Under the pieces are notes generated by a model. It saw nothing but the letters and a program-made list of their open reading frames with translations, did not search any database and was not told where the DNA came from. The translations under genes were made by a program, and so were the position numbers. Below are positions 1-9,025 of a stretch of DNA of 64,000 nucleotides, piece by piece (within the stretch, counting starts at the first letter, position 1; the number at the start of each line of letters is the position of its first letter). This stretch comes from Ochrobactrum sp. Q0168 (GTDB taxonomy: Bacteria; Pseudomonadota; Alphaproteobacteria; Rhizobiales; Rhizobiaceae). The stretch spans positions 310,001 to 374,000 of the forward strand of contig NZ_JAELXQ010000002.1 of NCBI RefSeq assembly GCF_016427605.1, written 5' to 3'.

Positions 1-3000
1 TGCAAGGCCAAGACCGCCGACGATCACCCAGCCGAGCGCCACGCGGGCTTCCGCCCCGGCCCCGCTGGCCAGAACCAGCGGCACGCCGCCCAGCACGGCG
101 CAGATCATCGTCATGCAGACCGGACGCAGGCGGATATTGGAGGCTTCCTCCACCGCCTCGCGCACGCTCAGCCCCTTGTCGCGCAGCTGATCGGCAAATT
201 CGACGATCAGAATGCCGTTCTTGGCCATGATGCCCACCAGAAGCACAAGGCCGATCTGGCTATAGACATTGAGGCTGGTGCCGGTCAGCATCATCGCGAT
301 CACCGCACAGCCAAGACCGAGCGGCACCGTCGCCATGACGATCAGCGCACTCACGAAGCTTTCAAACTGTGCCGCCAGCACCAGCAGAATGATGATGATG
401 GCAAAGCCGAACACCATGGCAAGACCGCTGGAGGTTTCGCTGAGCGTCGAGGCTTCGGCCAGCGGAATGATATGGCTGCCCAGCGGCAAAAGCGGTGCTG
501 CGATTTCCTGCGCTGCCGTGAAGGCATTGCCGAGTGCAAAGTCTGCCCGCAGGCCGGTGGTGATGGCCACCGAACGCTGGCGCGTTTCACGATCGAGCTG
601 CGGCGGCACCGCCTTTTCAACGACGGTTGCGATGGACGACATCGGCACATAGCGACCGTCGGCCGCTTTCATGAAGATGTTTTCCAGATCGGTCGGATCG
701 TTGATCGGATTGGTCGTCGCGACGAATTTCACGTCGAAACTGCGGTCGCCGACATAGACCGAGCCGATCTTGCGCCCGTCCAGCACCGACTGCACGGCAT
801 TGGCAAGGCCGGTAATGTCGATGCCAAGATCGGAGGCGCGTTCACGGTTTATCTCGACGGAAAGCTGCGGTTGCGTCGGCTCCACCGAAAGACGTGGCTG
901 CACAAAGCGCGGATCTTTTTCCAGCGCCGCCACAACGGCCTGCGCGGCAGGCTGAAGCTTGGCGTAATCGCTGCCGACAATGGCGAATTGCAGTCCGTTA
1001 CCGGCACCGCGAATACCGAGACTGTTCGGCTGCGTTGAGAAGATGCGCACGGCTGTAATGTTCTGCACCCGCTTGGTGATATCGGCCATGATCTCCTGCT
1101 GGCTGCGGTGACGCTCCTTCCATGGGGCAAGTGTGAGCACCATGAAACCATTATTGGAGGAGCCGCCGGAACCGGCAATGGCATAGGTGGTGACAATCTC
1201 ACCATCGTCGCGCAAGGGCTGGATGGCTTCCTCGATCATGTTGAGCTGCGATTGCAGGAAGTCCACGCTGATGCCTTGCGGGCCGTTGATGCGCAGCACC
1301 GCCACCGCGCGGTCTTCCGATGGCGTCAGTTCCTGCCGGATCGTGCCATAGACGATGACCGATGCGCCGCCGAAAAGCAGCGCCACCAGCACCACTACCC
1401 ACGGCGCGGCGAGACAAGCATGCAGCGTCTTGCGGTAGAAACCGGCAAGCGCGCCGCCGATGCGACGCAGAAACAGCGGACCATGCGCGCCTTCGGTCTC
1501 GCCACTGCCTTCTCGCAGAAAGCGCGAGGCCAGCATCGGGCAAAGCGTCAACGCCACCACGGACGACAGCAGAACCGCAATGGCCAGCACGAAGCCGAAC
1601 TCGCGGAACAGGCCGCCCGCCTGCCCCGGCAGAAACGAAATCGGCACGAACACGGCGGCGAGCGTCAGCGTGGTCGCTATGACGGCAAAGAACACTTCCT
1701 GCGTGCCGAGCACGGCGGCAGCGCGCGGACCCATGCCCTGATTGCGCCGTCGCACGACATTTTCCAGCACCACGATGGCGTCATCGACCACAAGGCCGGT
1801 GGCAAGCACCAGCGCCAGCAATGTCAGAATGTTGATGGAAAAGCCCGCAAGATAAATCGCCGCGACGGTGCCGATCAACGCCACCGGCATGGACAATGCC
1901 GGAATGAGCGTGGCGCGAATATCCCACAGGAACATGAAGATGATCGCCACCACGATGATCACCGAGGCAATCAGCGCGATCTCGACTTCATGGATAGCGC
2001 CGTTAATGAAGCTCGCATCATCGCTGGTGACGGCGATGTTGACGCCGGGCGGCAGGGTTTGCTGAAGATTGGCAACGGCAGCACGGACGCCCTGCGAAAT
2101 ATCGAGCGTGTTGGACTGCGCCTGACGCACGATACCCAGACCGATGGCCATCTTGCCATTGGAGCGCACTGCCGAACTTTCGACATCGGGCCCAAGCGTC
2201 ACGGTGGCGACGTCACGGATCTGCGTGCGGCCCTTGATATAGACATTCTCGAAATCTTCGGGCTTTTCCAGATTGGCCGTCGCGCGCACCACGATGGCCT
2301 GATCGGAACTGCGCAGCGATCCAGCTGGCGCATCCAGCCCCATGGAATTGAGCGCGGTCGCCACATCGGCCAGCGTCAGCCCGTAGCTTGCCAGACGCGC
2401 CTGATTGATGTCGATGCGGAAAATCTTGGCGCGGTCGCCGTTGATCTGCACATCGGCCACGCCCGGCACTGCCGACAACACGTCCTGAATCTGGTCTTCG
2501 ATCAGCACGGTCATGTCGTCCACGGACATGGTGTCCGAGGTCACGGCCAGTCGCATCACGGGATCGGCGTTCGAATCCGCCTTGATGATACGGGATGGAT
2601 CGGCTTCTTCCGGCACCGTATTGGCGACGCGTGAAATCGCATCGCGCATATCGGCGGCGGCAACGTTGAGATCGACGCCGTCATTGAACTCGACCGTCAC
2701 GCGGCTGCGCTCGAAAGACGATGTCGAGGAAATCGACTTGACGCCGGACACACGCGCAACGGCGTTTTCCAGCACCTGCGTCAGCTGCCGGTCGATGGTC
2801 TCGGCGGACGCGCCCTTGAAGTCCGTACTGATCGTGACAACCGGGCGATCCACATCGGGCAATTCGCGAATATCGACGCCGCTGACAGCGGCAAGGCCAG
2901 CCACGACTATCAGAACATTGATGACGAAGGCGAAGACGGGGCGGCGGATGAAAAGCGCCGTCGAGCCGCCGCTTCCGGCGGATGATGGTTTATGACTGCT

Positions 3001-3003
3001 CAC
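1..3003 (-). CDS. RND (HAE1-family) multidrug efflux permease, C-terminus cut by window edge
   Basis: Inner-membrane proton-driven drug pump of the AcrB/MexB (HAE1) type, expected to work with the membrane fusion protein encoded just upstream and an outer-membrane channel not present here. The minus frame is open from the window edge to a GTG at 3003, giving 1001 residues. It begins VSSHKPSSAG, followed by the first membrane helix (FIRRPVFAFVINVLIVVAGL) and the RELPDVDRP stretch typical of HAE1 pumps. The helix-4 Asp pair for proton relay is visible as GLVVDDAIVVLENVV at about residues 397-411. The last residues in view, EARVALGWVIVGGLGLA, match the region just before the final helices, so only about 40 residues are missing. 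The GTG has a GAGGG-like ribosome binding site and lies 10 bp after the stop of the fusion protein gene, so the two are one operon. The substrate cannot be inferred. Confidence 0.93.
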   Translation of the reverse strand, partial: MSSHKPSSAGSGGSTALFIRRPVFAFVINVLIVVAGLAAVSGVDIRELPDVDRPVVTISTDFKGASAETIDRQLTQVLENAVARVSGVKSISSTSSFERSRVTVEFNDGVDLNVAAADMRDAISRVANTVPEEADPSRIIKADSNADPVMRLAVTSDTMSVDDMTVLIEDQIQDVLSAVPGVADVQINGDRAKIFRIDINQARLASYGLTLADVATALNSMGLDAPAGSLRSSDQAIVVRATANLEKPEDFENVYIKGRTQIRDVATVTLGPDVESSAVRSNGKMAIGLGIVRQAQSNTLDISQGVRAAVANLQQTLPPGVNIAVTSDDASFINGAIHEVEIALIASVIIVVAIIFMFLWDIRATLIPALSMPVALIGTVAAIYLAGFSINILTLLALVLATGLVVDDAIVVLENVVRRRNQGMGPRAAAVLGTQEVFFAVIATTLTLAAVFVPISFLPGQAGGLFREFGFVLAIAVLLSSVVALTLCPMLASRFLREGSGETEGAHGPLFLRRIGGALAGFYRKTLHACLAAPWVVVLVALLFGGASVIVYGTIRQELTPSEDRAVAVLRINGPQGISVDFLQSQLNMIEEAIQPLRDDGEIVTTYAIAGSGGSSNNGFMVLTLAPWKERHRSQQEIMADITKRVQNITAVRIFSTQPNSLGIRGAGNGLQFAIVGSDYAKLQPAAQAVVAALEKDPRFVQPRLSVEPTQPQLSVEINRERASDLGIDITGLANAVQSVLDGRKIGSVYVGDRSFDVKFVATTNPINDPTDLENIFMKAADGRYVPMSSIATVVEKAVPPQLDRETRQRSVAITTGLRADFALGNAFTAAQEIAAPLLPLGSHIIPLAEASTLSETSSGLAMVFGFAIIIILLVLAAQFESFVSALIVMATVPLGLGCAVIAMMLTGTSLNVYSQIGLVLLVGIMAKNGILIVEFADQLRDKGLSVREAVEEASNIRLRPVCMTMICAVLGGVPLVLASGAGAEARVALGWVIVGGLGLA

Positions 3004-3013
3004 CGGCGCGCCC

Positions 3014-4156
3014 TCAACCGGCAACAGGTTTTGCAGGCGCGGGTTCGGCGCGGGCGGTGCCCTGCGCATCCATCACGCGAACCGGTGCTTCGTCGCGAAC
3101 GGTCTGGACCCCTTGCGTAACGATCATGTCGCCCTGCTTGACCGGACCGTCCAGAAGAATGCTCGTTGCATTGCGCTGCACGACCCGCACGGCGACCTTC
3201 TTCGCCAGACCGTCTTCGATACGCCAGACATAAGAACCGTCCGCACCCCACTGGATTGCCAGCGGATCAACGGAGGGAAAACGATTGCCGGGAAACAGCA
3301 CCGTGACGAAGAAAGACATGCCTGCACGCAACCGGTCTTCCGAATTGTCGACCTCGGCACGCACATGCAGCGTGCGGCTCGCCTCGTCGATCATATTGTC
3401 GACAGCGTTAATTTCGCCCTTGTGGGTTTCGCCCGGAAAGGCGGTCGTTGACGCCGTCAGCGGTTGGCCCACCTTGATCTGCGGCGCAAAACGTTCCGGA
3501 ACCCAGATATCGACCAGCATCTTGGAGCGGTCATCAATGCGCGCAATCGAGGTCTGGGCGGTGACATAATTGCCTGCATTGACGGGCAAAATGCCGACCA
3601 CGCCGGAAATCGGCGAGCGCACCGTGCGGCGGCTCAGGGCAAGCTGCGCGTCCTTCAGGGCAAGCTGCGCATTGGCAACGGCCAATTCTGCGACAACCTC
3701 CTGAACTGCGGTGGCGGTGTTGGTCGCACGCAACCGCTCGACACGCTGGCGGGTCGTCTCGGCATCTTTAAGGGCGGTTTCAGCCTTGGCGACGACAATC
3801 GTCTCGGTATCGGAATCAAGTTCGGCAATCGGGTCGCCAGCCTTGACGGTATCGCCGGCCTTGACGAAAAGCTTATTCATATAACCGCTGGAATAAGGCG
3901 TGATCGAAACCGTGCTGAGCGCACGCGCGGAACCAATGGCGGTCAGACGATTATTGATGGTTTCTTCGCTTGCCGGTTCGACGACGACCAGCGGCGCCCT
4001 CGCGCCGGTTCTGGAAGCGGATTGCTGAGTGCGAGGCGCATCGGCACCTGCGGCGGCATTTTCCGGCGCAGCATTCTTCTGTTTATAGGCGTACCAGCCG
4101 CCCGCAGCGGCCAGAACAATAAGCAGGCAGAGTGCAATCTGCTTCCACGATTTCAT
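3014..4156 (-). CDS. HlyD/AcrA-type periplasmic membrane fusion protein of RND efflux system
   Basis: 380-residue periplasmic adaptor linking the RND pump to an outer-membrane channel. The N-terminus MKSWKQIALCLLIVLAAAGGWYA is an uncleaved anchor or signal helix. There is no proper lipobox, so it is probably not a lipoprotein. A first barrel-sandwich (lipoyl-like) half around residues 85-120 (SGYMNKLFVKAGDTVKAGDPI) is followed by a helical hairpin rich in Ala, Glu and Arg (about 120-165), then the second half (RRTVRSPISGVVGILPVNAG) and a beta-barrel. This order is typical of the family. First gene of the operon with the pump. No regulator gene sits next to it; the 415 bp upstream separates it from a divergent histidine kinase gene. 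Confidence 0.93.
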   Translation of the reverse strand: MKSWKQIALCLLIVLAAAGGWYAYKQKNAAPENAAAGADAPRTQQSASRTGARAPLVVVEPASEETINNRLTAIGSARALSTVSITPYSSGYMNKLFVKAGDTVKAGDPIAELDSDTETIVVAKAETALKDAETTRQRVERLRATNTATAVQEVVAELAVANAQLALKDAQLALSRRTVRSPISGVVGILPVNAGNYVTAQTSIARIDDRSKMLVDIWVPERFAPQIKVGQPLTASTTAFPGETHKGEINAVDNMIDEASRTLHVRAEVDNSEDRLRAGMSFFVTVLFPGNRFPSVDPLAIQWGADGSYVWRIEDGLAKKVAVRVVQRNATSILLDGPVKQGDMIVTQGVQTVRDEAPVRVMDAQGTARAEPAPAKPVAG

Positions 4157-4571
4157 TCAGCTCTCCGGCAGGCCCCGTCCCGTCGCTGCCCGACAGGTCC
4201 TGTCTTTTCAAAAATATACTTTTTTGCACGACACGTCGAATGCCTGTCTATTCGCGGCAACCGATCGGCACGATGGTTACGCCTGCCCATGACAGAGATT
4301 CGACGGAGAAATAGCTAACTCATTCCCATATGGCTTTTTTGCATCGCGCCCCCGGAAGGTCGAATTAAATTTCCGTAATCCTTGCACGCAAGATGTGACG
4401 AGCACCTTTAAATCGATACAATAAAGCCTGTTGGAAATCTGCCCCGCCACCATATATAGGAAGCTATATTTATTGCAGTATCGAGTCTCATAGGCGTATC
4501 GGGGCATATCGGGCGTATCGGACGCGCTGCACCGGCCAACAGCCCAGACGCCGTCTATTTGGAATCAGGTT
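4157..4571. promoter_or_regulatory. Divergent intergenic region (efflux operon / histidine kinase) with tandem 10-mers
   Basis: 415-bp region between the leftward efflux operon and the rightward kinase gene, with no convincing gene. It is relatively AT-rich near 4200-4460, as expected for promoters. Three near-identical 10-mers (GGCGTATCGG, GGCATATCGG, GGCGTATCGG) start at 4493, 4503 and 4512, about one helical turn apart and 50-80 bp before the kinase start. They could be a binding array. A 76-codon minus ORF across the region has no recognisable features and was not accepted. Confidence 0.4.
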
Positions 4572-6125
4572 ATGGCGGTTTTTGAAAAGACCATAAATCC
4601 GGGCGTTGTTCCGATAGAAGCCGCTGCGCAGGACAGAAGTGCGGAGGATCGGACCTCGCCTGCGCAATTTACGCGTCTGCGCTGGCAGAACCGCCTTTCC
4701 AGCAAATTGCTTCTGCTTATCGTGCTCGCCGTTCTCGTGGCGGAAGTTCTGATTTTCGTGCCGTCCATCGCCAATATGCGCCTGCGCTGGCTGACATCGC
4801 GCCTCGATACGGTGGGCGCGGTCAGCGAAGTGCTGGCGGCAAGCGCGAATATGGACGTTCCGCGCGCCATTCAGGACAAGGTGCTTCTCGTCACCGGCAC
4901 CAAGGCGATTGCGCTGCGTGAGGCCGGCGCCTCTCGCCTGCTCGCCATGTCGGAAGTGCCCGGCAAGATCGATCAGGTCATCGACCTCGATAATGTCAGT
5001 GAAGCGGCGTCCATCTGGGATGCCTTCAGCACGCTTTTCTCCGGCGGCGACAGGACGTTGCGTATCTACGGTTCGGTTTCGCCGACAGCGACGCCCGGTC
5101 GGGTGATTGAAATCGTCACTTCCGATGCGCCCATGAGGCGCGCCATGCTGATCTACGCTCGCAACGTCGCCGTCATCTCGCTGATTATCTCGGTGATTGC
5201 CGCCAGCCTGATCTATCTCATCATCCATGAAATGCTGCTGCGCCCGGTGCGCATCATGCATCGCAACATGATCGATTTCGCAACGACGCCGGATAACCCG
5301 GCGCTCATTCTGGTGCCGGAAAACCGCAAGGACGAGTTCGGCATCGCCCAGCGGCAGATTTCCCACATCCAGAGCGACCTGCAACGCACGCTGAAAGAAC
5401 AGAAACATCTGGCCGATCTTGGGCTCGCCGTGTCGAAAATCAATCACGACATGCGCAACATTCTGGCCTCGGCGCAATTGATGTCGGATCATCTGTCGGA
5501 CGCCAAGGACCCGATGGTGAAGCGTTTCGCGCCCAAGCTCATCCGCACGCTCAGCCGCGCCATCAGCTATTCGGAAAGCGTCATTGCTTACGGGCGCTCG
5601 CAGGAAGCGCCGCCAACGCCGCGCCGTGTCAATCTCCACGCCATCGTCACGGATGTGCAGGAAAGCCTCAATCTGGAAAGCGGAAGCGGCATCGAGTTCG
5701 ACAATCGCATTCCGGATGACTTCGAACTGAACGTCGATTCGGAGCAGCTGTTCCGCGTGCTGAGCAATCTGTGCCGCAATTCGGTGCAGGCGATGGAGCG
5801 CGACGATACCGGCGGCACTGCTGCGGTGAAGCGCCTGACGCTTTCTTCCGGTCGAATCGGCACCACGGCCATCATCGGCGTCGAGGATACGGGCCCTGGC
5901 CTGCCGCAAAAGGCGCGCGATAACCTCTTCACGGCATTCAAGGGCTCGACACGCAGCGACGGCACGGGACTTGGCCTTGCGATCGCGCAGGAGCTTATCC
6001 GCGCCCATGGCGGCAGTATCGAGCTTCGGGAGGACCGTCCGATCGGCGCGCATTTCGAGATTCGCCTGCCTGATTTGCCTGTGCAGCGCGAAAGGGAACA
6101 GATGCGGCGGGAAGAAACGGCCTGA
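4572..6125 (+). CDS. Orphan membrane sensor histidine kinase
   Basis: 517-residue sensor kinase of the inner membrane. Helix 1 is at about residues 44-64 and helix 2 at about 198-217, with a periplasmic sensor domain of about 130 residues between them, then a short HAMP-like linker. The kinase core is intact: His292 in KINHDMRNILAS, an N box around Asn403 (NLCRNSVQAM), G1 DTGPGL at 439-444 and G2 GTGLGL at 464-469. No response regulator gene is adjacent, so the partner is unknown. The HATPase and dimerisation sequence resembles kinases common in Rhizobiales. Followed by a GC-rich hairpin at 6160-6180 and tRNA-Arg. Signal and output cannot be inferred from sequence. Confidence 0.9.
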   Translation: MAVFEKTINPGVVPIEAAAQDRSAEDRTSPAQFTRLRWQNRLSSKLLLLIVLAVLVAEVLIFVPSIANMRLRWLTSRLDTVGAVSEVLAASANMDVPRAIQDKVLLVTGTKAIALREAGASRLLAMSEVPGKIDQVIDLDNVSEAASIWDAFSTLFSGGDRTLRIYGSVSPTATPGRVIEIVTSDAPMRRAMLIYARNVAVISLIISVIAASLIYLIIHEMLLRPVRIMHRNMIDFATTPDNPALILVPENRKDEFGIAQRQISHIQSDLQRTLKEQKHLADLGLAVSKINHDMRNILASAQLMSDHLSDAKDPMVKRFAPKLIRTLSRAISYSESVIAYGRSQEAPPTPRRVNLHAIVTDVQESLNLESGSGIEFDNRIPDDFELNVDSEQLFRVLSNLCRNSVQAMERDDTGGTAAVKRLTLSSGRIGTTAIIGVEDTGPGLPQKARDNLFTAFKGSTRSDGTGLGLAIAQELIRAHGGSIELREDRPIGAHFEIRLPDLPVQREREQMRREETA

Positions 6126-6159
6126 CTGGGGAAAAACCTCAGGGAAAACAACGGCGAGG

Positions 6160-6180
6160 AAGCCCGGAAAACCGGGCTTT
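6160..6180 (+). terminator. Hairpin after histidine kinase gene
   Basis: AAGCCCGG-AAAA-CCGGGCTT stem-loop starting 34 bp after the kinase stop codon. The T-tract is short (TTTG), so this is a weak intrinsic terminator candidate. Confidence 0.5.
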
Positions 6181-6224
6181 GACAAGAAATATTCACAGAA
6201 CGGCATTTTTTTCTCAGAAGACGC

Positions 6225-6253
6225 TTGCATTTAGCAATGGGTCCGATTATCAA
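6225..6253 (+). promoter_or_regulatory. Probable tRNA-Arg promoter
   Basis: TTGCAT (6225-6230), a 17-bp spacer and TATCAA (6248-6253), with the tRNA beginning 34 bp further on. Spacing fits a housekeeping sigma-70 promoter. Confidence 0.5.
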
Positions 6254-6287
6254 CCGCCCATCGCCGCAGCGAGCGGCACAAAGGCAA

Positions 6288-6364
6288 GCACCCGTAGCTC
6301 AGCTGGATAGAGCACCAGACTACGAATCTGGGGGTCAGAGGTTCGAATCCTTTCGGGTGCGCCA
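6288..6364 (+). tRNA. tRNA-Arg (anticodon ACG)
   Basis: 77 nt including an encoded CCA. The acceptor stem GCACCCG pairs with CGGGTGC. The D arm GCTCAGCTGGATAGAGC, the anticodon stem CCAGA/TCTGG with loop CTACGAA (ACG at 6322-6324) and the T arm AGGTTCGAATCCT are all intact. The first anticodon base is expected to be edited to inosine to read CGN codons. Nothing resembling an integration scar follows it. Confidence 0.97.
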
Positions 6365-6503
6365 TTTCTTTTCAAGCATTTAGCGAATATTTCACGACAG
6401 ACTGATCGACAGATCGGGCTTCGCTTTTTGCTTATCCGACTTCAGGTCGAGACAGTTCTCATCAAAATCATGCAGGTGAATGCAGCGCCATTACTGTGGC
6501 CGC

Positions 6504-6838
6504 CTACTCCACCGAATGCATAACGCGCTGATATCTTGAGCGGTAATCACGGTCAAAGTCTAAAGCGATTTCATAGCGCTCGCGCGCAAACCTGCTGTCG
6601 GAAGCGGACGGCACTTTCTCGAGAAGTCGGTCGCGGTTAAAGGCGCTCAATCGGATATGGTCAGTTCATCACGCGATGTGAAAACATCAATGACATTGTC
6701 ATGGTCGCAGGCATAAGGGATATGGTCCTGATCGGCTTCAGCATGGGCCAGAGACGGCATCATGATCGATATTGCACCGACCAGCCAACGCGTCGAAAAC
6801 TCCCTCCTGAGACACCGAAACGCGCCCCGCCCGAACAA
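6504..6838 (-). pseudogene. Frameshifted small exported protein (candidate)
   Basis: Two overlapping open frames look like one broken gene. The first (6647-6838) encodes 63 residues with a signal-peptide-like segment (RWLVGAISIMMPSLAHA, then EADQDHIPYACDHDN) and stops at 6647. The second, in another frame, runs from about 6670 down to a TAG at 6504-6506 and reads LSAFNRDRLLEKVPSASDSR, then FARERYEIALDFDRDYRS. Together they would make a periplasmic protein of about 110 residues. I do not recognise the family; the YACDHDN stretch faintly recalls lysozyme-inhibitor-like small proteins, which is only a guess. An alternative is a sequencing error or two unrelated spurious frames. Confidence 0.35.
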
Positions 6839-7059
6839 TGAGAGCGAACGTCCAAATCTCCCCGTTTAAGCATATCCTATCCGCAAGCCGCTTCGCTCTT
6901 TGAACTATAATCCGATTGGATGCGCGATCTTTCCACCTAGCGAACTACCAGCAATCAGTGCGAGGGAGCATAGAAGCGACCGAAGCAAAAAAGCGGACGA
7001 GCAAGCGCATTGCGCAAATAGCAGCGCCCGTCACGCAGCATTCTTTCTTGGAGAAGAAG

Positions 7060-7135
7060 TGGTGCCCGGAGGCGGATTCGAACCACCGACACGCGGATTT
7101 TCAATCCGCTGCTCTACCAACTGAGCTATCCGGGC
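7060..7135 (-). tRNA. tRNA-Phe (anticodon GAA)
   Basis: 76 nt with encoded CCA on the minus strand. The acceptor stem is GCCCGGA/TCCGGGC. The D arm GCTCAGTTGGTAGAGC, the anticodon arm GCGGATTGAAAATCCGC and the T arm GGTGGTTCGAATCCGCC are all intact. It lies about 170 bp downstream of yacG in the same direction. Confidence 0.97.
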
Positions 7136-7197
7136 ATCCTGTAGCAAGCGCTTGATCTTGCCATGTGGCGGTGTTGGTGTCCGCCGGAAGTGGGTGG

Positions 7198-7225
7198 GTT
7201 ATAGCATTAAATTTCGCGCTGTCCA
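7198..7225 (-). promoter_or_regulatory. Probable tRNA-Phe promoter
   Basis: On the minus strand: TGGACA (7225-7220), a 16-bp spacer and TATAAC (7203-7198), about 62 bp before the tRNA. This fits the CTTGACA/CTATAT-like promoters of Rhizobiales tRNA genes. Confidence 0.45.
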
Positions 7226-7306
7226 GCACCGTATCGCATTTTTTATGCGCTTTTCTCACAGTTTCTCTAATGAATTGATTTCACAAGAGAAAAAGCGCCG
7301 AAAAGC

Positions 7307-7522
7307 CTAATTCTCGCCCTCGTCCTCTTCGCCCAGAGGCTTCCCCGGAATGACATAGCTTCCCGAAAGCCAGCGATTGAGATCGATGCTTTTGCAGCGT
7401 GGCGAACAGAAGGGATAGCTGTCACGCGCCGAAGGCTTGCCGCATTCAGGGCAAGGTCGTGTCGGGCGCAGCGGCGTCACGCGGGCGCCTGCTGCTGCGG
7501 ATATGTCCTTCTTGCCGTTCAT
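7307..7522 (-). CDS. yacG: DNA gyrase inhibitor YacG (zinc-binding)
   Basis: 71-residue zinc-ribbon protein. In E. coli YacG binds GyrB and blocks DNA binding by gyrase. The four zinc ligands are clear: CPECGKP at about 24-30 and FCSPRCK at about 38-44, followed by the conserved [14 protein letters not shown] segment and an acidic tail. It follows maf with a 10-bp gap and closes the hisD-to-yacG operon, an arrangement common in Rhizobiales. Confidence 0.93.
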   Translation of the reverse strand: MNGKKDISAAAGARVTPLRPTRPCPECGKPSARDSYPFCSPRCKSIDLNRWLSGSYVIPGKPLGEEDEGEN

Positions 7523-7532
7523 GGCTTAAACC

Positions 7533-8171
7533 TTAAACTTTTCCGGTGCTCCAGTTGGCATAGACCGGATAATCACCGTCAGCCAGCAGGCTTACGGTTT
7601 CCTGGAGCGGCAGGCCGACCACATTGCTGTAGGAGCCAACTAGCTTGACGACAAAACTGCCTGCAAGGCCCTGTATGGCGTAGCCGCCAGCCTTGCCGCG
7701 CCATTCCCCCGACGAGAGATAGGCGTCAATCTGCTGACGCGACAGGCGCTCGAAGCGCAGGCGCGTTTCCACCAGGGTCTGGCGCAGATTGCCGTTCGGC
7801 AAAACGAGGCAGACGCCCGTGAAGACCTTATGGGTGCGGCCCGACAGAAGACGCAGGCATTCACGCGCCTCATCGGCAGTTTCCGCCTTGGGCAGAATGC
7901 GCCGCCCGACCGCGACGACCGTATCGGCCGCGAGCAGGAAGGGCTTGTCGAAATTGGCGTCGCCTTTCAGCTGCGCCAGCGCCGCTTCGGCCTTTTCACG
8001 CGACAGACGGCGCGCCAGCGAGCGCGGATGCTCGCTACGCTGCGGCGTCTCGTCTATGTCGGCAGGCTGGATATGATCCGGCTCGATACCGGCTTGCCCC
8101 AGCAGTTCGATCCTGCGAGGCGACCCGGAAGCCAGAACCAGCTTGTGTTGCGCAACTGTCGTCAAGAACAC
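7533..8171 (-). CDS. maf: Maf-family nucleoside triphosphate pyrophosphatase
   Basis: 212 residues. Maf proteins hydrolyse the alpha-beta phosphate bond of (modified) NTPs to NMPs, a housecleaning function. The N-terminal [19 protein letters not shown]-loop-like motif, the DIDET segment and the [17 protein letters not shown] motif are all present. The segment [15 protein letters not shown] fits the conserved GxYxIQG motif. Cotranscribed between infA and yacG. The residues that separate dTTP/UTP from m7GTP types were not resolved. Confidence 0.92.
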   Translation of the reverse strand: MFLTTVAQHKLVLASGSPRRIELLGQAGIEPDHIQPADIDETPQRSEHPRSLARRLSREKAEAALAQLKGDANFDKPFLLAADTVVAVGRRILPKAETADEARECLRLLSGRTHKVFTGVCLVLPNGNLRQTLVETRLRFERLSRQQIDAYLSSGEWRGKAGGYAIQGLAGSFVVKLVGSYSNVVGLPLQETVSLLADGDYPVYANWSTGKV

Positions 8172-8201
8172 CCCCGAAACGGCTGCCCGTGCGTGATAAC
8201 C

Positions 8202-8420
8202 TTACTTGAAGCGGTAGGTGATGCGACCCTTGGTCAGATCGTAAGGGGTCATTTCGACCAGAACCTTGTCACCGGCCAGAACGCGGATGCGGTTCTTGCG
8301 CATACGGCCAGCCGTATGAGCGATGATTTCATGTTCGTTTTCGAGCTTCACGCGGAACATTGCATTCGGCAGCAGTTCCGTAACAACACCCGGAAATTCG
8401 AGGACTTCTTCTTTCGCCAT
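8202..8420 (-). CDS. infA: Translation initiation factor IF-1
   Basis: 72 residues, the standard IF-1 length. It is a single OB-fold that binds the 30S A site with IF-2 and IF-3. The sequence [20 protein letters not shown], then [20 protein letters not shown] and [19 protein letters not shown], is close to the alphaproteobacterial consensus. It sits between the phosphatase-like gene and maf, the usual Rhizobiales order. Confidence 0.98.
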   Translation of the reverse strand: MAKEEVLEFPGVVTELLPNAMFRVKLENEHEIIAHTAGRMRKNRIRVLAGDKVLVEMTPYDLTKGRITYRFK

Positions 8421-8533
8421 GCGATACCTGTTTCTTTCTTCGATAAAAAGCGTCCGAAAACGGACTCTGATCCTAAATTTGGCCGGAACCTATATGATTA
8501 GGCGGCATTTGTGAACAACGGAATTCCGTGAAC

Positions 8534-9019
8534 TTACTTCGGGCTGAATCGCTGCAAAATCTGCTTCTTCAACCGATCCCGCACATCGCGATAAGCATTC
8601 ATGATCTGCTCGCGGCTGCCGGTGACGAGCGTGGGGTCCGGCGTCGGCCAATATTCCACATCCACGGAGAAACCGCGCATGCGCTCCAGCACCGTATGAT
8701 GGGCAAGCGGTGTCAGCGTTACGATGAGATCGAAATAGCCGTCGGCCAGTTCTTCAATGCCCCGCGGTTGGCGGTCGTCGAGCGAAAGCCCCTCTTCCGA
8801 AAGCACGGCATCCACGAATGGATCGCGTTCGCCCCGTTTCACACCTGCGGAAGCCACATATATATTGGGCGGCAACAGCTTTCTTGCAAGAAGTTCAGCC
8901 ATTGGCGAGCGGATCGCGTTCTTGCCGCAGACGAAAAGCAGGGATGACGGCAGTTTCTGTTTGGGGCCAACATCGCCCTCTCCATCATCCTGCGCGCTCA
9001 CGACATCAACAGCGACCAT
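8534..9019 (-). CDS. Low-molecular-weight protein tyrosine phosphatase-like protein
   Basis: 161 residues. The LMW-PTP/arsenate reductase fold signature CX5R(S) is present as CGKNAIRS, with Cys31 as nucleophile and Arg37 as phosphate ligand. The general-acid region YWPTPDPTLVTG around residue 130 supplies the DP motif. About 24 extra residues precede the catalytic domain. The P-loop sequence differs from classic Tyr phosphatases (CxGNxCRSP), so its substrate is uncertain; it is often annotated as an ArsC-like or LMW phosphatase. The 7-bp gap to UPF0262 upstream shows operon membership with hisD and infA. Confidence 0.85.
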   Translation of the reverse strand: MVAVDVVSAQDDGEGDVGPKQKLPSSLLFVCGKNAIRSPMAELLARKLLPPNIYVASAGVKRGERDPFVDAVLSEEGLSLDDRQPRGIEELADGYFDLIVTLTPLAHHTVLERMRGFSVDVEYWPTPDPTLVTGSREQIMNAYRDVRDRLKKQILQRFSPK

Positions 9020-9025
9020 GCAGGC

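Noticed and set aside
1108..2634. 508-codon plus-strand open frame opposite the RND pump
   Set aside because: Antisense shadow: repetitive His/Arg/Gln-rich translation, while the opposite strand encodes a clear RND permease.
4277..4507. 76-codon minus ORF upstream of the efflux operon
   Set aside because: No ribosome binding site, no family resemblance, AT-rich promoter-like sequence.
4493..4521. CRISPR-like array
   Set aside because: The repeats are only 10 bp with no spacers; nothing else in the window resembles a CRISPR array or cas gene.
4488..6230. 580-codon minus-strand open frame opposite the histidine kinase
   Set aside because: It is the GC-rich antisense shadow of a kinase with all catalytic boxes; its translation is rich in His, Arg and Gln with no domain pattern.
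6900..7155. Short plus-strand ORFs around tRNA-Phe
   Set aside because: They read through the tRNA (for example GGGFEPPTRGFSIRCSTN) and have no start context.
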